The notes under the pieces: model-generated
Database searches by the model: none
What the model was told of the DNA's origin: nothing
Seen by the model: only the letters and a program-made list of their open reading frames with translations
Part shown: one piece after another, positions 22,169 to 34,370 of the stretch
Layout: each line of letters opens with the position of its first letter
Numbering within the stretch: position 1 is the first letter of the stretch
Assembly: GCA_034440615.1 (NCBI GenBank)
Contig: JAOTOM010002932.1
Location: 53,501 to 117,500 of the forward strand
Direction: 5' to 3'
DNA: 64,000 nt
From: Ashinkailepas kermadecensis
Taxonomy: Eukaryota > Arthropoda > Thecostraca > Neolepadidae
Made by a program: the position numbers and the translations under genes

Positions 22169-22559
22169 GTAAGCCAATATTGTCGCACCTTTTCAACACC
22201 GTCATACTTTCTCAAAATGAGGCGTGAATAATTGTGTGGAAAAATATATGTCAGATTTGAGGACAGGGTAAGGACTAGCAACATGCCTGACCAGCTATGC
22301 CGAACACACAGCATCCTACAAATTATTATTTTCTTTTTGCTTAACCGGTGTCACCCGGCTCCAAGGAGAAGCAACTGGCACCGCTGGGCGGCCATCATCA
22401 CAGCTATCGCTGGGCTGCTGGAGCAGCTGTGGTCACGCCACTGAGACAGCTGTGGCCGCTTGGGCGGTCGTCACTGCCAGGACAGTTGTGGCCGTTGGGA
22501 CGACCGTGGCCACCGAACCGGCCGCCGCCGCTGAGGTGGGGTGGGTGACCTTCCCAGTC

Positions 22560-23700
22560 CTTGGCAGCATTTATGGCTCTCAAGGATGCCTTATCTCTGA
22601 GGCTGGCCCTCACTATTCCTCGCACCCATCGCCAGTTCTCAAGGACTCACTTAGCTTTCAGAGGGCCCCCGATTCCTCAGGTGCCCATCCCAAAGTTGAG
22701 GAACATCCCAGTCCAGTCCTTTATGGGCTCTCAGAGGACCTATTCATCCGTCAAGAGCCCTCTCCATCTTGCATGAGCCATTCCAGTCTTCGACAAAATT
22801 GTCTAGCTTTCAGTGGAATACTGCAGCTCTGAGACAGGCCACACAATTTTCTAGCAAACATCGCCAGCTCTCGGAACTCTTCTTAGCTCTTAGGGGCTCT
22901 GTTCATCCCTCAATGTCCTTCCCAGGCCTCAGGAACATCACAATCCGGTCCGCTCTAGCTCTCAGGGGACCCCTAGTCCTCGACAGTCATTCGGGTTAGC
23001 AATAGCATTATAGCCCTGAAACTGGCTCTCAGTGTTCACCACAGCCATCGCTAGCCCTTAGGGACTCTCTTTGGATCTCAGAGGGCCCTGTTCTTCTCAT
23101 AGGGACCCCATCCAAGTCTTTTTGGCATCCCAGTCCAGTCCTCTCTAGCGCTCAGTGACCATTTTCAATCTTCAGGGGTCCTTTCCAGCTGCTATGGGCC
23201 CTTCCCAGTCCTTGACAGTCTTTCTAGCTTCAAGGACTTTCTAGCTCTGACGTTGGCCCTCAGTATTCCTCACAACCATCGCTAGCCTTCGGGACTCTTC
23301 TTAGCTCTCGGAGGGCTCTGTTAGCTCTCAAGGGCACTCTCAAGCTGCTAGGGGCCCTTCTTATTTTATCGACAGCCCTTGTGGTTTCAGCAACATTCTA
23401 GCTCATTCCAGCTCTGAGGCTGGCCCTCGGTATTCCTCACCTCAATCTCCAGCGAACATGGATTTTTTAGCCTCTCAGGGGACCTTGTTCATCTATTAGG
23501 AGCCGCTCTCAACCTCAGAAGAATCCTAGTCCAGTCCTCTCTGACTCTTACGAGATCCTCTTCATCCCTCAAGGCCCTCCCCTGTTTGTAGGGGCCTAGC
23601 ACAGTTCTCAGTAATCCTTCTAGCTCTTATCTCGGGGGCATTTCAGATCTCAGATGGCCCTCACCAGTCCTCTTCAGCTCTTAGGTGTCCAGTTCATCCA
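22560..23700 (+). repeat. Degenerate satellite with ~170-230-bp higher-order units
   Basis: Short units of about 20-21 bp (agctctcagagggccctgttcatc and variants) build a longer unit that restarts with agctctgaggctggccctcagtattcctcac at about 22592, 22825, 23012, 23243 and 23410. Restart spacings are 233, 187, 231 and 167 bp. Heavily diverged. No coding signal. Confidence 0.7.
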
Positions 23701-25160
23701 TCAGGGGCACTTTCAAACTCAAAGAGCATCCCATCCTTATGTGACCCCCAGGTGCCCTATTTATTCCTCAGCTGTTATGGGCCCATTCTAACTGAGACTA
23801 CTCTTTCCAGCTGGTATGGGCACTCTAACTCTCGGGTGGGTTCTCTCTCGTTTGTACGGCCCTTGCTAGACCTCGGGGTGGACGTCTTCAGGTCTCAAAG
23901 GCCCTTTCCACACAAGCTGTTGGATGCATTAAACATTTTCCTCCGTGATATATCTGCCCCTCAGGGCGGTCGCCTGGAGGGCCACATCGGACTCGCCAGG
24001 AGGGCGGGTACCCCTTTATCCCTTGGACACATTATTGCTTTTTGATAGTCCGATCCTCTCCACGGGCCCAGAAGCCCTTTACGTAGTACTGGGAACCCTT
24101 CGCTTCAGCCCGGATCGTCTCGGTAGCTCGGGGGCCTCTTTATCGGCCTGAGGCCCGCTGTAAGCTCTGAGCCCCTTTCATCAGCGTGAGCCAAAGCCGA
24201 CCCAGCGGCTCTGCATGTCCGGTCCGGGCCCCCATCCGTCGGCTCAGGGCCCCTCTTTCACGGCTCAGGACACTCCGTCCGTTCGGAGTTCCCCTTCAAA
24301 CGTTTGGGCCTTCTCTATCACCGTGCGGTTCCGGCCCTACTCGGCCCAGGGCCATTAGGATCGGCCCAGGGGCCTTCATACCGGCTCTGGGCCCTCTCCG
24401 ACGGCCCGGGCCCTCCCGCGGTTAAGGGTTCATTCCGTCGGCGCAGGGGCCCTCCTTAGCGACCAGGATCTCCTCTGTCAGGCCGGAGGCCCTCTTTCAA
24501 CAGCATGGGCACCTTCCATCAGGTTAGGAGCCTTTGTACGGCTTGGGCCTCATCCGCCGACCAAAGGGCCCTTTCTGATGGGCCTAGGTCCTCTCCGGTA
24601 ACTAGGGCCCCTCCGTTGTCTCAGGAGCCCTCTTTGACGACCCAGGGTGGTTTCCGGTAAGCCGGAGGCCCCTTTTAAAACGCTTGAGCCCTGTCTATCA
24701 GGTCAATGGACCTTTCTCGGCTTGGGCTCCGCCAACAGCCCAGGGACCCCTCATATTGGTTCGGGCCATCTCAACTAATCCTTGCCTTTCAACTATCCGG
24801 GGCCCCCACCGTCGATCACGTTAGCGTAGCCCTTCACGTTAGCGTAGCCAAGGGCCCCCAACATCTTCCTGAGGGCACTCTCCGTTGGCTCGGGCCCTCT
24901 TCATCCGCCGGGACCCTTTCCGTCAGCCTGACCCCTTTCATCGATCCAGGTGCCCTTCACGTCGGCCCAAAGGCCCTTCAAGTAGGCCTAGGGGCCCTGC
25001 TCGTCGGCCAAGGGACCCCTCACATCGGCCCAGGGACCCTTAAAGTCGACCCAGGGACCCAGCACGTTGTTCCAGGGGCCCTTCACGTCGGCCCAGGGGC
25101 CCTTGCGGGTCCCATGTACCTACGCCTTGAGGGGCCCTGCGGGCCCCTCGGACCCTCCAG
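23700..25160 (+). repeat. 21-bp degenerate minisatellite, GC-rich
   Basis: It continues the array on the left but is GC-rich, with recurrent GGGCCC. The clearest part (about 24940-25110) repeats ggcccttcacgtcggcccagg with a period of 21 bp. One frame therefore gives a 7-residue repeat of the type GALHVGP. It is open for 177 codons (24706-25239) by virtue of the period, with no sign of a real protein. Confidence 0.75.
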
Positions 25161-25239
25161 GGTGGGCTACCCCCTTCGCTCCCAATGGCTACGCCACTGG
25201 CCCCGGTGGACCCACCCGTGCTGTCCGGCCGACCGGTGA

Positions 25240-26560
25240 CCTTGGAGAGACCACGGCGGCCGGTGATAGCCGCGGGGTGTCCGCCGGCTGGGAGGAGTGG
25301 GCCGGGTCACTGGACACATCGGGCTCGATCGGCAGCCCGCTGACGGTGAACGATATGTTGGTCTCGCAACCGAATGACTTCGGGGCCTGCCACTCATGGC
25401 ACTCCTCCTCACTCCTCGTGGGAGTGGCCTGAGTGTGTAGGGCCGGAGTGGTTTGTGTGTTGGGAGGCAGGGTGGTTTGTGTCGGTGTGGTCGGTGGTGT
25501 GAGTTTTTTTTCGTGGAACTAAGCCGGGAATCGTGTCGGCCTGAGTGGAAGTAAAAGTGGTGTTGAGGTGAGTCGTGGGAGAAGTAATGCTGGCTGCCTG
25601 GGTGTACGTTTTGGTGGCCTCGACGGTCCGCCGAGCCTGGGGTACGATACGCCGGTGGTAGCCTTGACGGCACATACTCCCTTTTCCCGTCGCCAGACTG
25701 AACCCTAATTGTATGTGGTCAGAGGTGTGACAGTTCAGGTATTTGGCTGGTTTTCATCAGGCGGAGTCAAGATGGAGTGGCTCGCCGCACTTGGTGCTTC
25801 GGACTGATTGACATGTTTTGCTGCCATGGTCGAGTTAAAACAACGGACAAGATTGGGAATAAAGACACGGACTTGGTATCGAAGATAGCCGACTAGCAGG
25901 CTCTTGGGAAGAGTGGTAGGGTTGGAAATAAGCACTAGGAGACTTGCATCACGTTTCTGTCAGTCTTCAAAGGAGGTGATGCGGAGGACGTGGGTCACCC
26001 CCCCCGGCCTGAGCTCTGCCTGAATATCTTCCTCAGGCATAAAGCGGAGCTCCGGCGCGAAGATGGTGCCCTTAGTGGTGTTGCGATTGAAATTAAGAGT
26101 GATTGTGACAGATTTACCACGAAATGCGGTGGTACGGAGGAGGGCTCTGGTCTGCGCTCGGGTTTGGGTTTTGATAACGAGGGTTCCGTTGGCCGGGGCT
26201 TCGATATCAGGATTGGTTAAGGAGCAGATGGCGAGGAGTTGTTTAGTCGGCCAGAAAACGTTGATACGACGGAAGGAGACGGTTTCCTCGACAGGCTTGA
26301 CGACTGCGTAAGAGCCAGCACTGTCGAGGTGGGGTTCGATGGGTTCATGATTGGTTCATCGATTGGTTCATGTTTGGAGAGCGTGGTCTGGTTCGAGCGT
26401 GGGTCAGCGGGGTGGAGAGTGGTCCTGATCGTGCGGCGTGGAGAGTGGAGAGTTGGTCCTGACCGTGAGCCGTGGTCGTGGTCTTGGGACGAGCAGGGGT
26501 CGACGAAGCACAAAGGGCTTCCATGGTCTTATCCAAAGGAATAGTCCAGCGCGGGTCATC
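25240..26560 (-). pseudogene. LINE ORF1 (gag-like) relic
   Basis: On the minus strand an open run at about 26310-26005 ('PANGTLVIKTQTRAQ', 'RFMPEEDIQAEL') shifts frame near 26000 into 'LLVGYLRYQVRVFIPNLVRCF' (about 25880-25820), the segment that precedes the CCHC knuckles in I/Nimb-type ORF1 (compare YIPNPMRCFRCQKFG-like sequence at about 1640). The knuckles themselves are destroyed. A Ser/Thr/His-rich tail (25673-25250) follows. At least one frameshift and one stop are present. Confidence 0.65.
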
Positions 26561-26804
26561 AACGGTTGTATCAAATGAGGGAGCATCAGGGGCCGAGTCT
26601 GTGCTCTCGTGATGGTCGTCAGGTGTGGTCAGAGGTGGAATCTCCTATTCGGAGTGCAGTGGTTAGCTGTGGTCGATGCCCTTTTTGCGTTTTTTTCTCC
26701 ATCGCTGGGAAGAAACCTTACCTGGTAAAATATAAACAAACACGAAAAGCACAGACACAGGGAATAAGAGTATGACGAGGACAAAAACCACGTAGGGTGA
26801 CAGG

Positions 26805-27358
26805 CAGGGGTGTCGATTTGTATCCTTTTGTGGGGGCCATGGCCCCACCAATGTTGATCTTGGCCCCCCCCCCATGTTGATTTGGGCCCCCCCAATAACC
26901 TATGCTATTTTATGCTGTTAAGAAAGCTAAAGGGAAAAAATGAAAATCACCATGCTAAGTAGAAACATTGATGTTAACCAGCACATTTTGTACTGAAAAG
27001 AAACAGATTTGGATTAGATAGTGGACTGACCCTCCACCTTTTGCTGAAAAATGTAAAATTGTGTGTAAAAACAAATAAAATAGCTGGAATTCCCTCCACT
27101 GTGGAAGTACAGCTTACATCATAAAATGTTGAGATTAGCGATGCTGATGCATTTTAAACCATATTGTCTGAAAGAACATCTGCTAAGCAACTAAACAACA
27201 ATTGCATGGTCACACTGATCATTTCTGAGATCCGAAAATATAGTGGGCTAAATCCGATGTTTTTTTGTTTGTTTGTTTTTTGTTGGGGGGGGGGGGTGGG
27301 TCTAGTGCATTGGCACTTCGCCCCCCCCCCCAATGTTTTTCAAAAATCGACACCCCTG
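26805..27358 (-). mobile_element. hAT-type MITE, copy 2 (inverted, shorter)
   Basis: Same 15-bp ends as 14980-15691 (CAGGGGTGTCGATTT and complement) and a perfect 8-bp target duplication GTGACAGG (26797-26804, 27359-27366). The interior matches copy 1 in reverse orientation with deletions. 554 bp against 712 bp for copy 1. Confidence 0.9.
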
Positions 27359-28095
27359 GTGACAGGTGTCACCCCACTAGAAACGAAAATGTGGAAAAGA
27401 GCGACGGATGTCGCCCCGCGAAAAGTAAGAATAGAACTGCTAAGACAGCAGTCAATCAGGCCAGATTTGGCATGGCGGAGTGTTCAGAGAGCTTTGGTAG
27501 CGGGAAATGCGTGCTCAAATGATAATAGTACTGACAAATAATAGTGGTATAAATAGTACTGGCACTCCACGGAGCTATTTGCTTGCAAAATACACCCACT
27601 TTAAAGCCGGCGCAAATAACCTTTAGCGCCTCTAAAAATCAAATAACATTTAACGCCTCTAAAAATTACCCCCACCCCCACCCCCGGTATTTCAAGCGTA
27701 CAGAGGACAGACGGATTAATGAGGTAGACATCTATTACACTGGGTTACAAATTTTTTTTTTTGTAAGTTGTCTATGTTTTTTCAACTGATTTAAGACAAT
27801 TTTGCAACGGTGAATCCGAAAATGACATCCGTTTCTCTCGATCAGGTCAGGTTTTTGTGCTAAGTTGATTTAAAAAAATCCGACCTTCTGTCTAAATCGA
27901 TGACATTTTTGTGACATTATCGGTTTATTTTTGTTAATATTTCTCATCCGAAATAGGTTTTAAGAGAAAAGAACTTGTTTTCTAACACAATTTATTAATT
28001 AAATGTTACAAACATCGATTACTGTAAATTGAATAGTGAACATTGATAAAGGTAAGTACATGTAAATTGCATGTTACGTCATCATTGTTCAAAAT

Positions 28096-28750
28096 TCAGG
28101 GCTTGAGCTTCCGTTTATTCGAACCCCTAGAATGCTCAGCGGCCGGGATGTCTCTCTTCAGAGTCCAACAGTAATCAGCCATCATGACTGCATCCCAACG
28201 TCCCTAATACCTGGTCTCCATCTCTTTCATGTCCTGATGGAACCTCCCCCTGCTCGTCGCTCATTGATCCCAGATTCTCAGGAAACTGATCCAAATTTGA
28301 GAATAAGCAATGCATTTTGATGCTCATGTTGCATCCGAGGTTTCTGAAAGCAGTCAGCATATTGTTAACAAGTTCTGCATAGTTCCTGGACTTGTTGTTG
28401 CCAAAAAAGTTCTTCACGACCAGAACAAAAGCCTTCCACGCTTCCAGTTCCACTTCGTTCATTGAGTTTTCAAACTGTGGATCTCTGATGAGCTGACGGA
28501 TTTTAGGACCGTCAAAGATGCCAGCTTTCAACTTCTCCATGGTCAATCCTGGAAAAGCCTGGCACAAGTAAGTGAAGCAGCCACCATCCTTGTCCAGAGC
28601 TTTGGTGAACTGCTTGATCAAGCCGAGCTTGATGTGCAGCGGTGGGAAGAGTATCCTGTCTCTGTCCACCAGAGGGTTGTTGATGACGTTCCCTGCTCTG
28701 CAAGGCACCAATTCCTCCCGCACAGGCCAGTCCTTCTTCGTGTAATGCTG
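28096..28750 (-). pseudogene. Broken copy of a conserved multi-copy animal gene of unknown function
   Basis: The frame from about 28750 reads 'YTKKDWPVREELVP', 'LFPPLHIKLGLIKQFTKALDKDG' and 'NLDQFPENLGSMSDEQGE', then shifts near 28240 into 'RFHQDMKEMETRY', hits an in-frame TAG, and continues 'GRWDAVMMADYCWTLKRD' to a stop at 28096-28098. I recognise this block order from a protein found in many copies in arthropod and cnidarian genomes, annotated as uncharacterised and perhaps transposon-borne. This copy has at least one frameshift and one nonsense codon. The 5' part is lost at a G-rich junction near 28770. Confidence 0.7.
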
Positions 28751-28770
28751 AGCAGCGTCCCTACTATTGT

Positions 28771-29190
28771 AGGGCGGCGAGGTCGGGGGCGTGGTCGGTG
28801 TGGGGGATGGATGGGGAGGGGTAGGTGGGGTGGGGGGGATGGTAGGAGGGGGGTTGGTAAGGGGGGTTTGTGGTATTCGGTTTTGGGTTTTGGTGTTGTT
28901 CTGTCTTGGTGTCTGTCTGTTGTCGGTCCGAGTGGTCGCACTGAGTGGTCGTCTGTTGTTGTGTCTCGTGTTGGTCTACTGCGGTGCGCCCTTGACTTCG
29001 GAGCGACCTTGAGAAAGTAGTTTCCGCACGGCCGCCGGCCGGCGGCCATGTTTTACTACACTCACGGGCGCCGGGCGGCTCCCCCGGCCCGCGCCGATCC
29101 CGCTTCCGGCGTGCCGCCGGCCCCCAACCGGGACGGCCCACAGCGAGCAGTGACCCGCGAGTCCTCGCTGTAGTAGGTGCAGTCTGAGCG
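28771..29190. other. G/T-rich then GC-rich low-complexity block
   Basis: The first ~110 bp (28771-28880) are nearly all G with T and A interruptions, including several GGGG tracts. 29020-29180 is GC-rich with palindromic gccgccggccggcggc near 29030. No gene recognised. Confidence 0.4.
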
Positions 29191-30309
29191 TGCCATATCA
29201 TCTTGTCTTCGTCGTATTGTCATCTTGTCGGCGCCCCCGTGACTCGTTATCCTAACACGAATTTATATTTAGCGAGGTCAAATCTCCTCTCTTCACCACT
29301 TCCATCCGTGAGTGAACCAGGCTTGGTCGTGGCGCCAGGGATAGAGGAAGCGCATGATTGGAGAGACCTAGGAGGGGGGGGTCACAAGAGTAATGGACGG
29401 ACATTGGAGTTGGAAATGCGTCCGTCGCCGGCCCTCGTCCAGCTTCGGTGCCCTCTTAAGTGTTAACGTCCCCGCTTGTTTCCCTCCATGTCATCCACCT
29501 GCATGCTCGCACTGGTCACCGGACTGGCAAATTGAGGGCCTAGGTAATTATTCTGGGTCAAATTTTGGCAACGATGGTTTCTGACAGCTAGATGCGTACG
29601 CAGAGTTCCAACAGCTCACACTGGTCCTTAACTACCCATAACTACGTCATGCATGCTCCCACGTAATCCATTCATTTCCATCTTCCATTCCGAACATTTG
29701 CTCTCTATTAAAAGTGTTGGCCCGATAATTTCCCTTCCAGTGGTGCATGCGCATTCAGCGAGTCTTACTTCCTCAGACCGTTGCTTAGGGCTTTCTAGCC
29801 CAAGGTTAAATGTGAATTACCCGTGCTTAGGCCCACAACTGTGACCGGCTGACGCGACACTGTTGGTTGGGAATGATATACTATTTACTTTACTGCCTTC
29901 AAGGCTCGATGACACTGGGCTGCGATATTCCGTTAGTTTCTGATGGTCTTATGCTGGCTTTGAGTATTAATGGCCGACATACCTACGCTTTAAATGAGTC
30001 AAATGCCTTGCCAGGCCTTGCATTGCTCTAACTTGCAATCGGCGGGCACCCCCACAGGTGGTCCTGGGCCACAAATCGGTCGGGATGTCCCCCTATCGTC
30101 TTTCTAACCTATCCTGCCCGGGGTCATGGTCGGGAGACCCTCAAATCCCCTGCCTGTCCTATCCTTGGGGCTTACGGAACGCCAAACTTCATCTCCCCTG
30201 TCTGTGCCGTAATCGAGAGGCCCAGGCCTGCTGGAATAGCTGAGACGGGAAAGGAATACCGACCTAGCCGTTTTTGGCTTAGGAACACCATACACCACAT
30301 CCGGAATAG
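29191..30309. other. Intergenic, no gene recognised
   Basis: Unique-looking sequence with only short ORFs. The right end abuts the abrupt 3' break of the next LINE. Confidence 0.4.
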
Positions 30310-33300
30310 GAAACCGTGTATGTTTGTGTGGCTTGGGATCCAGAGAAGTAGTGGGCGTTGTTGGATGTTTAGTTTGTTATGTATGTAGAGTATTTTGGGA
30401 ATGAGTGGGTGTTTGAATGTGGTGTATGGTGTTATGCTTTGTAGTGCTGATTTTGCGTCTGCTGCTATGATATTGTGTTGCATTTGTGTGTTATAGATGG
30501 TGGAGTATGCCGAGAAAATTGCGTAGAGTTCTGCTGTGTATGTGGATGCTGTGTCGTGCAGACGGGCACGTAAGATGACTCGCGGCGGTGCTGTATTGGT
30601 ATACAGCACCGCCGCTGTGCCCGTCTGCTGTGTATGTGATTTGGAGCCGTCTGTGTAGATGATGTTGTGATTTGCATATTGTGATGTGAATTGTAGGAAG
30701 AGTTGTTGAATTTCTGCGTCTGTGTATGTGTGTTTCGGTTTGTCTATGAGGAAGTGTGTTGTGGGTGTTTGGTGTTTCCACCATGCTGTGGGTGGTGGGA
30801 GGGGTTGTGCTGTGGGGAGTGTGATTTGTAGTCTATTTGCGTGTTGGTGTATGCGAGTTCCTATCGTGGTTTTGAGTCGTGTTGCGTTCATGAGTATGTG
30901 TCTGCGTTTGGTGCGGATTTTGAGTGCTTCAGTGCATGGGTGGTGTTTGACAAGTTGTGTTTTGTAATGATATCTAAGTAGTGCTTCTGTGCGTCTGTGT
31001 TTGAGTTCTGGTATGTGGTTGTATATGTGCAGTGCGAGATAAGGTGTAGTGATATATGCTCCGGTGGCTATTTTGAGGCATTGGTGTTGTAGTGTGTCTA
31101 GTAGGTGGATGTTTGATTTAGCTGCATTTTCGAAGAGTGGGGATCCGTATTCCAAAATTGGCCGGATGAGTGATTTGTAGAGAGTTAGAAGTGTGTTTCG
31201 ATCGGATCCCCAGTTTGTGCCAGAAAGTGCTCTGAGGATGTTTATTCGTTTTGATGCGCGTTTGTGGATGTCTAAGATGTGTGGCCGAAAGGTAAGTCGT
31301 GGTTCTAATGTGATACCTAGGAATTTTGTTGTATTTACAAATGGTATGGGTGTGCAGTCTATTTTTAGTGGTTGTAAGTTTGTGTATCGAGTGTTGCCAA
31401 ATAGCATGCACTTCGATTTGTGTGGTGCTATGTGTAGGTTAAGTAAGGCTAGTTTGTTGTGTAGTTCTGATAGTGCTCTTTGTAGTGTTCCTAATGCGTT
31501 GTTGGGTGTTTCGTGTGATGTCCATATTACTATGTCATCTGCGTATATTGCTATTTTGGTCGGGAAGTTGTCAGTGATGAGTGAGTTTAGGCCTAGAATG
31601 AAGAGAAGGGGACTTAGAACGGAGCCTTGCATTAAGCCGGTCGTGGGGAATTTAATGTCTGACGTGTGGGGCCCAATTTTGACTTGAAATGATCTGTTTA
31701 GTAAGTAGAAATGTAGGTAGTGTATTAGTCTTCCTTGTATGTCTAGGTTGTATAGGTATTGTAAGAGTGCTGTGATGTTGATAGTGTCATATGCTTGTTT
31801 GAGATCCAGGAAGACGGCGACGGTGGCACGTTTCTGTGCCGCCGCTTCCTGGATGTGGGTGGTGAGGTAGGTGAGGTTGTCAAGACAGGAGCGGTTAGGG
31901 AGAAAGCCTGATTGTATAGGAGAGATTAGTTTTTGTGTTTGAATAATGTAGAGGAGGCGTTTTTTGACAAGGCGTTCAAAGAGTTTGTGGAGACAGCTGG
32001 TTAGTGCGATAGGGCGGTAGGAGTCGCATAGGGTTCGGTCTGTGTTTTGTTTTGGGATAGGAATGAGCAGAGCGTGTAGCCAAGATTGTGGGTATGTATG
32101 TGTTGTCCATGCGGTGTTGTAGGTGTCCAGTAGTGTTTGTAGTGCTTGTGTTGGTAGGTGTTTGAAGAATGAATAGTGTATGTTGTCTGGTCCTACGCTT
32201 GTGTTTCCTGTTTGTGCGATTGCTATTTGTAATTCTGTGAGTGTAAACCTAGTGTTGTAAAGGTGTGGCCGTGTGTGTCTGATTGGTGGTGGGGGGTGTC
32301 GTGCGAGTGTGGATGACCTAATGTGATAGTTGTGTGCGAAAATGTTTGCTATTCTTTGTGGATCTGTGGTGGTGACGTTGTTGTGTATGAGTGTGATAGC
32401 ATTGGCTTGTGGTCTTTGTCGATGTTGGAATGTTCCAAGAAGTGTCCAAATTTCGCCGAGAGGAGTGAATCTGTTAAATTGGGTGCAACATTTATTCCAG
32501 GAGGTTTTTTTTTGCATTTTGAATGGTTCTTTTGCAGGCTGCTCTGAGTTGTTTGTATACTGTGAGTGTTTCTGGTGTGCGGTGTCTTTCGTGTCTGTGT
32601 CGTGAGTGGTTCCTCGCGCGGACCGCCCGGTGGCATTCGTCGCTCCACCAGGATGCCGCGCGAGGTTTGTGTTGATGGCGTGGTTTTGTTGGTGGTATGT
32701 GTTGGTGTGCTGTGGTGATGAGGATGTCTGCAAATTGTTCTGGTGTGAGGTGTGGGTTGTGTGCTGTTTGTGCTGCTACAGATTCTGAAAAGGGTGTCCA
32801 GGATGCTTTTTTGAGGTTCCATCGGCCCTTGGTTGGATGCGGTGGGCCGATGGTCGGGATTTGGTTAAAGGTGATGGTTATGGGTGCGTGGTCACTGAAT
32901 TGGGGTCGGATGTCCATGATAGGGTAAGTGCTATGCGTGAGGATGCCAGGGTTACGTCGGGGGTAGTGGGGAGGGTGTGGTTAATTGGGACGAGGTATGT
33001 TGGTGATGCGGTGTTGAGTACTGTGAGGTTATGTTGTGTAGCCAGTGTGATGAGTGTGAGTGCTCTGTGATCGGGTCGTGTTGTGCGGGTGTCCCATAGT
33101 GGGTGGTGCAAGTTGAAGTCTCCTGTGACTATGACGGGTGTGTGAATTTGATCGAGTGCCTTGTTTAATTCCGAAAGGGTTTCTGTGGTTCGCGAGGGGG
33201 GATCGTATATGTTGATGAGTGTGTAAGGTGTGTTGTGTAGGTGGATTTCCGTGAGTAATATGTCTGCTGTGGTGTTGAATTGTATCAGGCGGTGCGGTGT

Positions 33301-33735
33301 TGTATTCCTAATGTATGTGCATACTCCGCCTGATCTGTATGTGTGTGTGTTGTGTGTGTCTTGTCTGTGTAGCGTGTAGTGAGGGATGTTGAATTGATAC
33401 GGGTCATGGGGTTTGAAGTGTGTTTCCTGTATGCATAGTGCAGTGTGGTGTGTTTGTAATGCGTAGTGTTTGAATTCTGGCCAGTGTCCAATGAGTCCGT
33501 GCGTGTTCCACTGTAGTATTGTGTTCATTGTCTGTGGGTGTTGGCACGCGTGAGTGGTCTTTTGGAGGAGTGTTTTTGGTGGTGCTTTTCGTGGGCCTAT
33601 GAGGTACTTGTGGTTGGGAAGGGGGTGGTGTTGGGGTGCAGGGGATTGTGACGTCTGAGTCGGTATGGATGCGCTCGGTGTGTGTCTGTTCAGACCCAGA
33701 GTACCCAGAGTACTCAGACTGGTACTCCGACCCAT
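30310..33735 (-). mobile_element. I/Nimb-like LINE with endonuclease, RT and RNase H; 3'-truncated
   Basis: ORF2 lies in three segments of alternating frame (33735-32878, 32917-32492, 32733-30310), so two frameshifts break it. Upstream ORF1 is absent. The 3' end is cut in the RNase H domain, just after 'WIPSHTNIHG', which is unusual because LINEs are normally truncated at the 5' end. Strand composition is strongly skewed (T/G-rich plus strand). Confidence 0.85.
30310..33735 (-). pseudogene. LINE ORF2 (EN-RT-RNase H), two frameshifts, C-terminus lost
   Basis: Endonuclease: TILQWNTHG, IQETHF and VTGDFNLHHPLWD (33530-33090). RT: 'PIALTSCLHKLFERLVKKRL', 'AVFLDLKQAYDT', 'GLMQGSVLSPLLF' and the catalytic YADD (about 31540). 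RNase H: YTDGSKS (about 30660), TAELYAIF and AADAKSAL give the D-E-D series. Reverse transcription primed at the nicked target is the family role. Only the two frameshifts near 32900 and 32730 and the missing tail disable it. RT-through-RNase H remains open for about 800 codons. Confidence 0.85.
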
Positions 33736-33969
33736 ATATATCTATCCTCTGCCTTCACTGTTTGATCGCGCACTGGCAACGGCCCTCCAGGCTTGGTATT
33801 AGGACAGTCGCACAACACAACACACAATCAGACAGAAACGTTCCGGCACCTCAACCTGCTCTACTCGACCAAGCTGCTCTCCAGCTCACCGGGCGGGACG
33901 GGCCAGCCATCTACCGGCTGGGGTGAAACACTGAGACCCCAGCTCGGCCGCTAGGTGGGCGGGGCTCGG

Positions 33970-34130
33970 GACACCACAATTGCACCATTAGGAAATACCA
34001 TTAGACCATCAGCACCACTAGAAAACCAACAGGACCACAAGAATACCATCACACCATTGGGAAATACCGTTAGACCATCAGAAGCACCATTAGAAAACCA
34101 CCAGGAGCATTAGAAAACCTTTCAGAGGCA
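33970..34130 (+). repeat. Degenerate ACCATTAG-rich tandem repeat
   Basis: Irregular units of the kind accattaggaaataccattagaccatcag recur to about 34120, and again at 34378-34440 beyond the foldback MITE, which appears to have inserted into the array. Confidence 0.6.
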
Positions 34131-34164
34131 TATTAATGGGTTTTAAGAATCATAATAATATTTC

Positions 34165-34370
34165 TGTGATGACCCTTTTTTTTAAACAATTCATGAGCTT
34201 TCGAAGCTCTTAGCGGCTCCGTCGTCAGATGATATATTAAAATACCGTCTGACGACGGAATAAAATGATTAAAAGCAAATCTGACGACTTTTAATATGCC
34301 ATCTGAGACGGAGCCGCTAAGAGCTCCAAAAGCTCATGAATTGTTTTAAAATAGGGTTATCTAATAAATA
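34165..34370. mobile_element. Foldback MITE (hairpin), copy 1
   Basis: Long inverted arms: aaacaattcatgagctttcg plus agctcttagcggctccgtcg at the left and their complements at 34305-34350. A related hairpin core is at 41636-41760, and a shared lead-in 'tttcagagrcatattaawggg' occurs at 34121 and 41322. Non-coding. Confidence 0.7.

Noticed and set aside
24706..25239. 177-codon ORF with a 7-residue repeat
   Set aside because: Follows exactly the 21-bp minisatellite period and has no start context, splice sites or relatives that I recognise.
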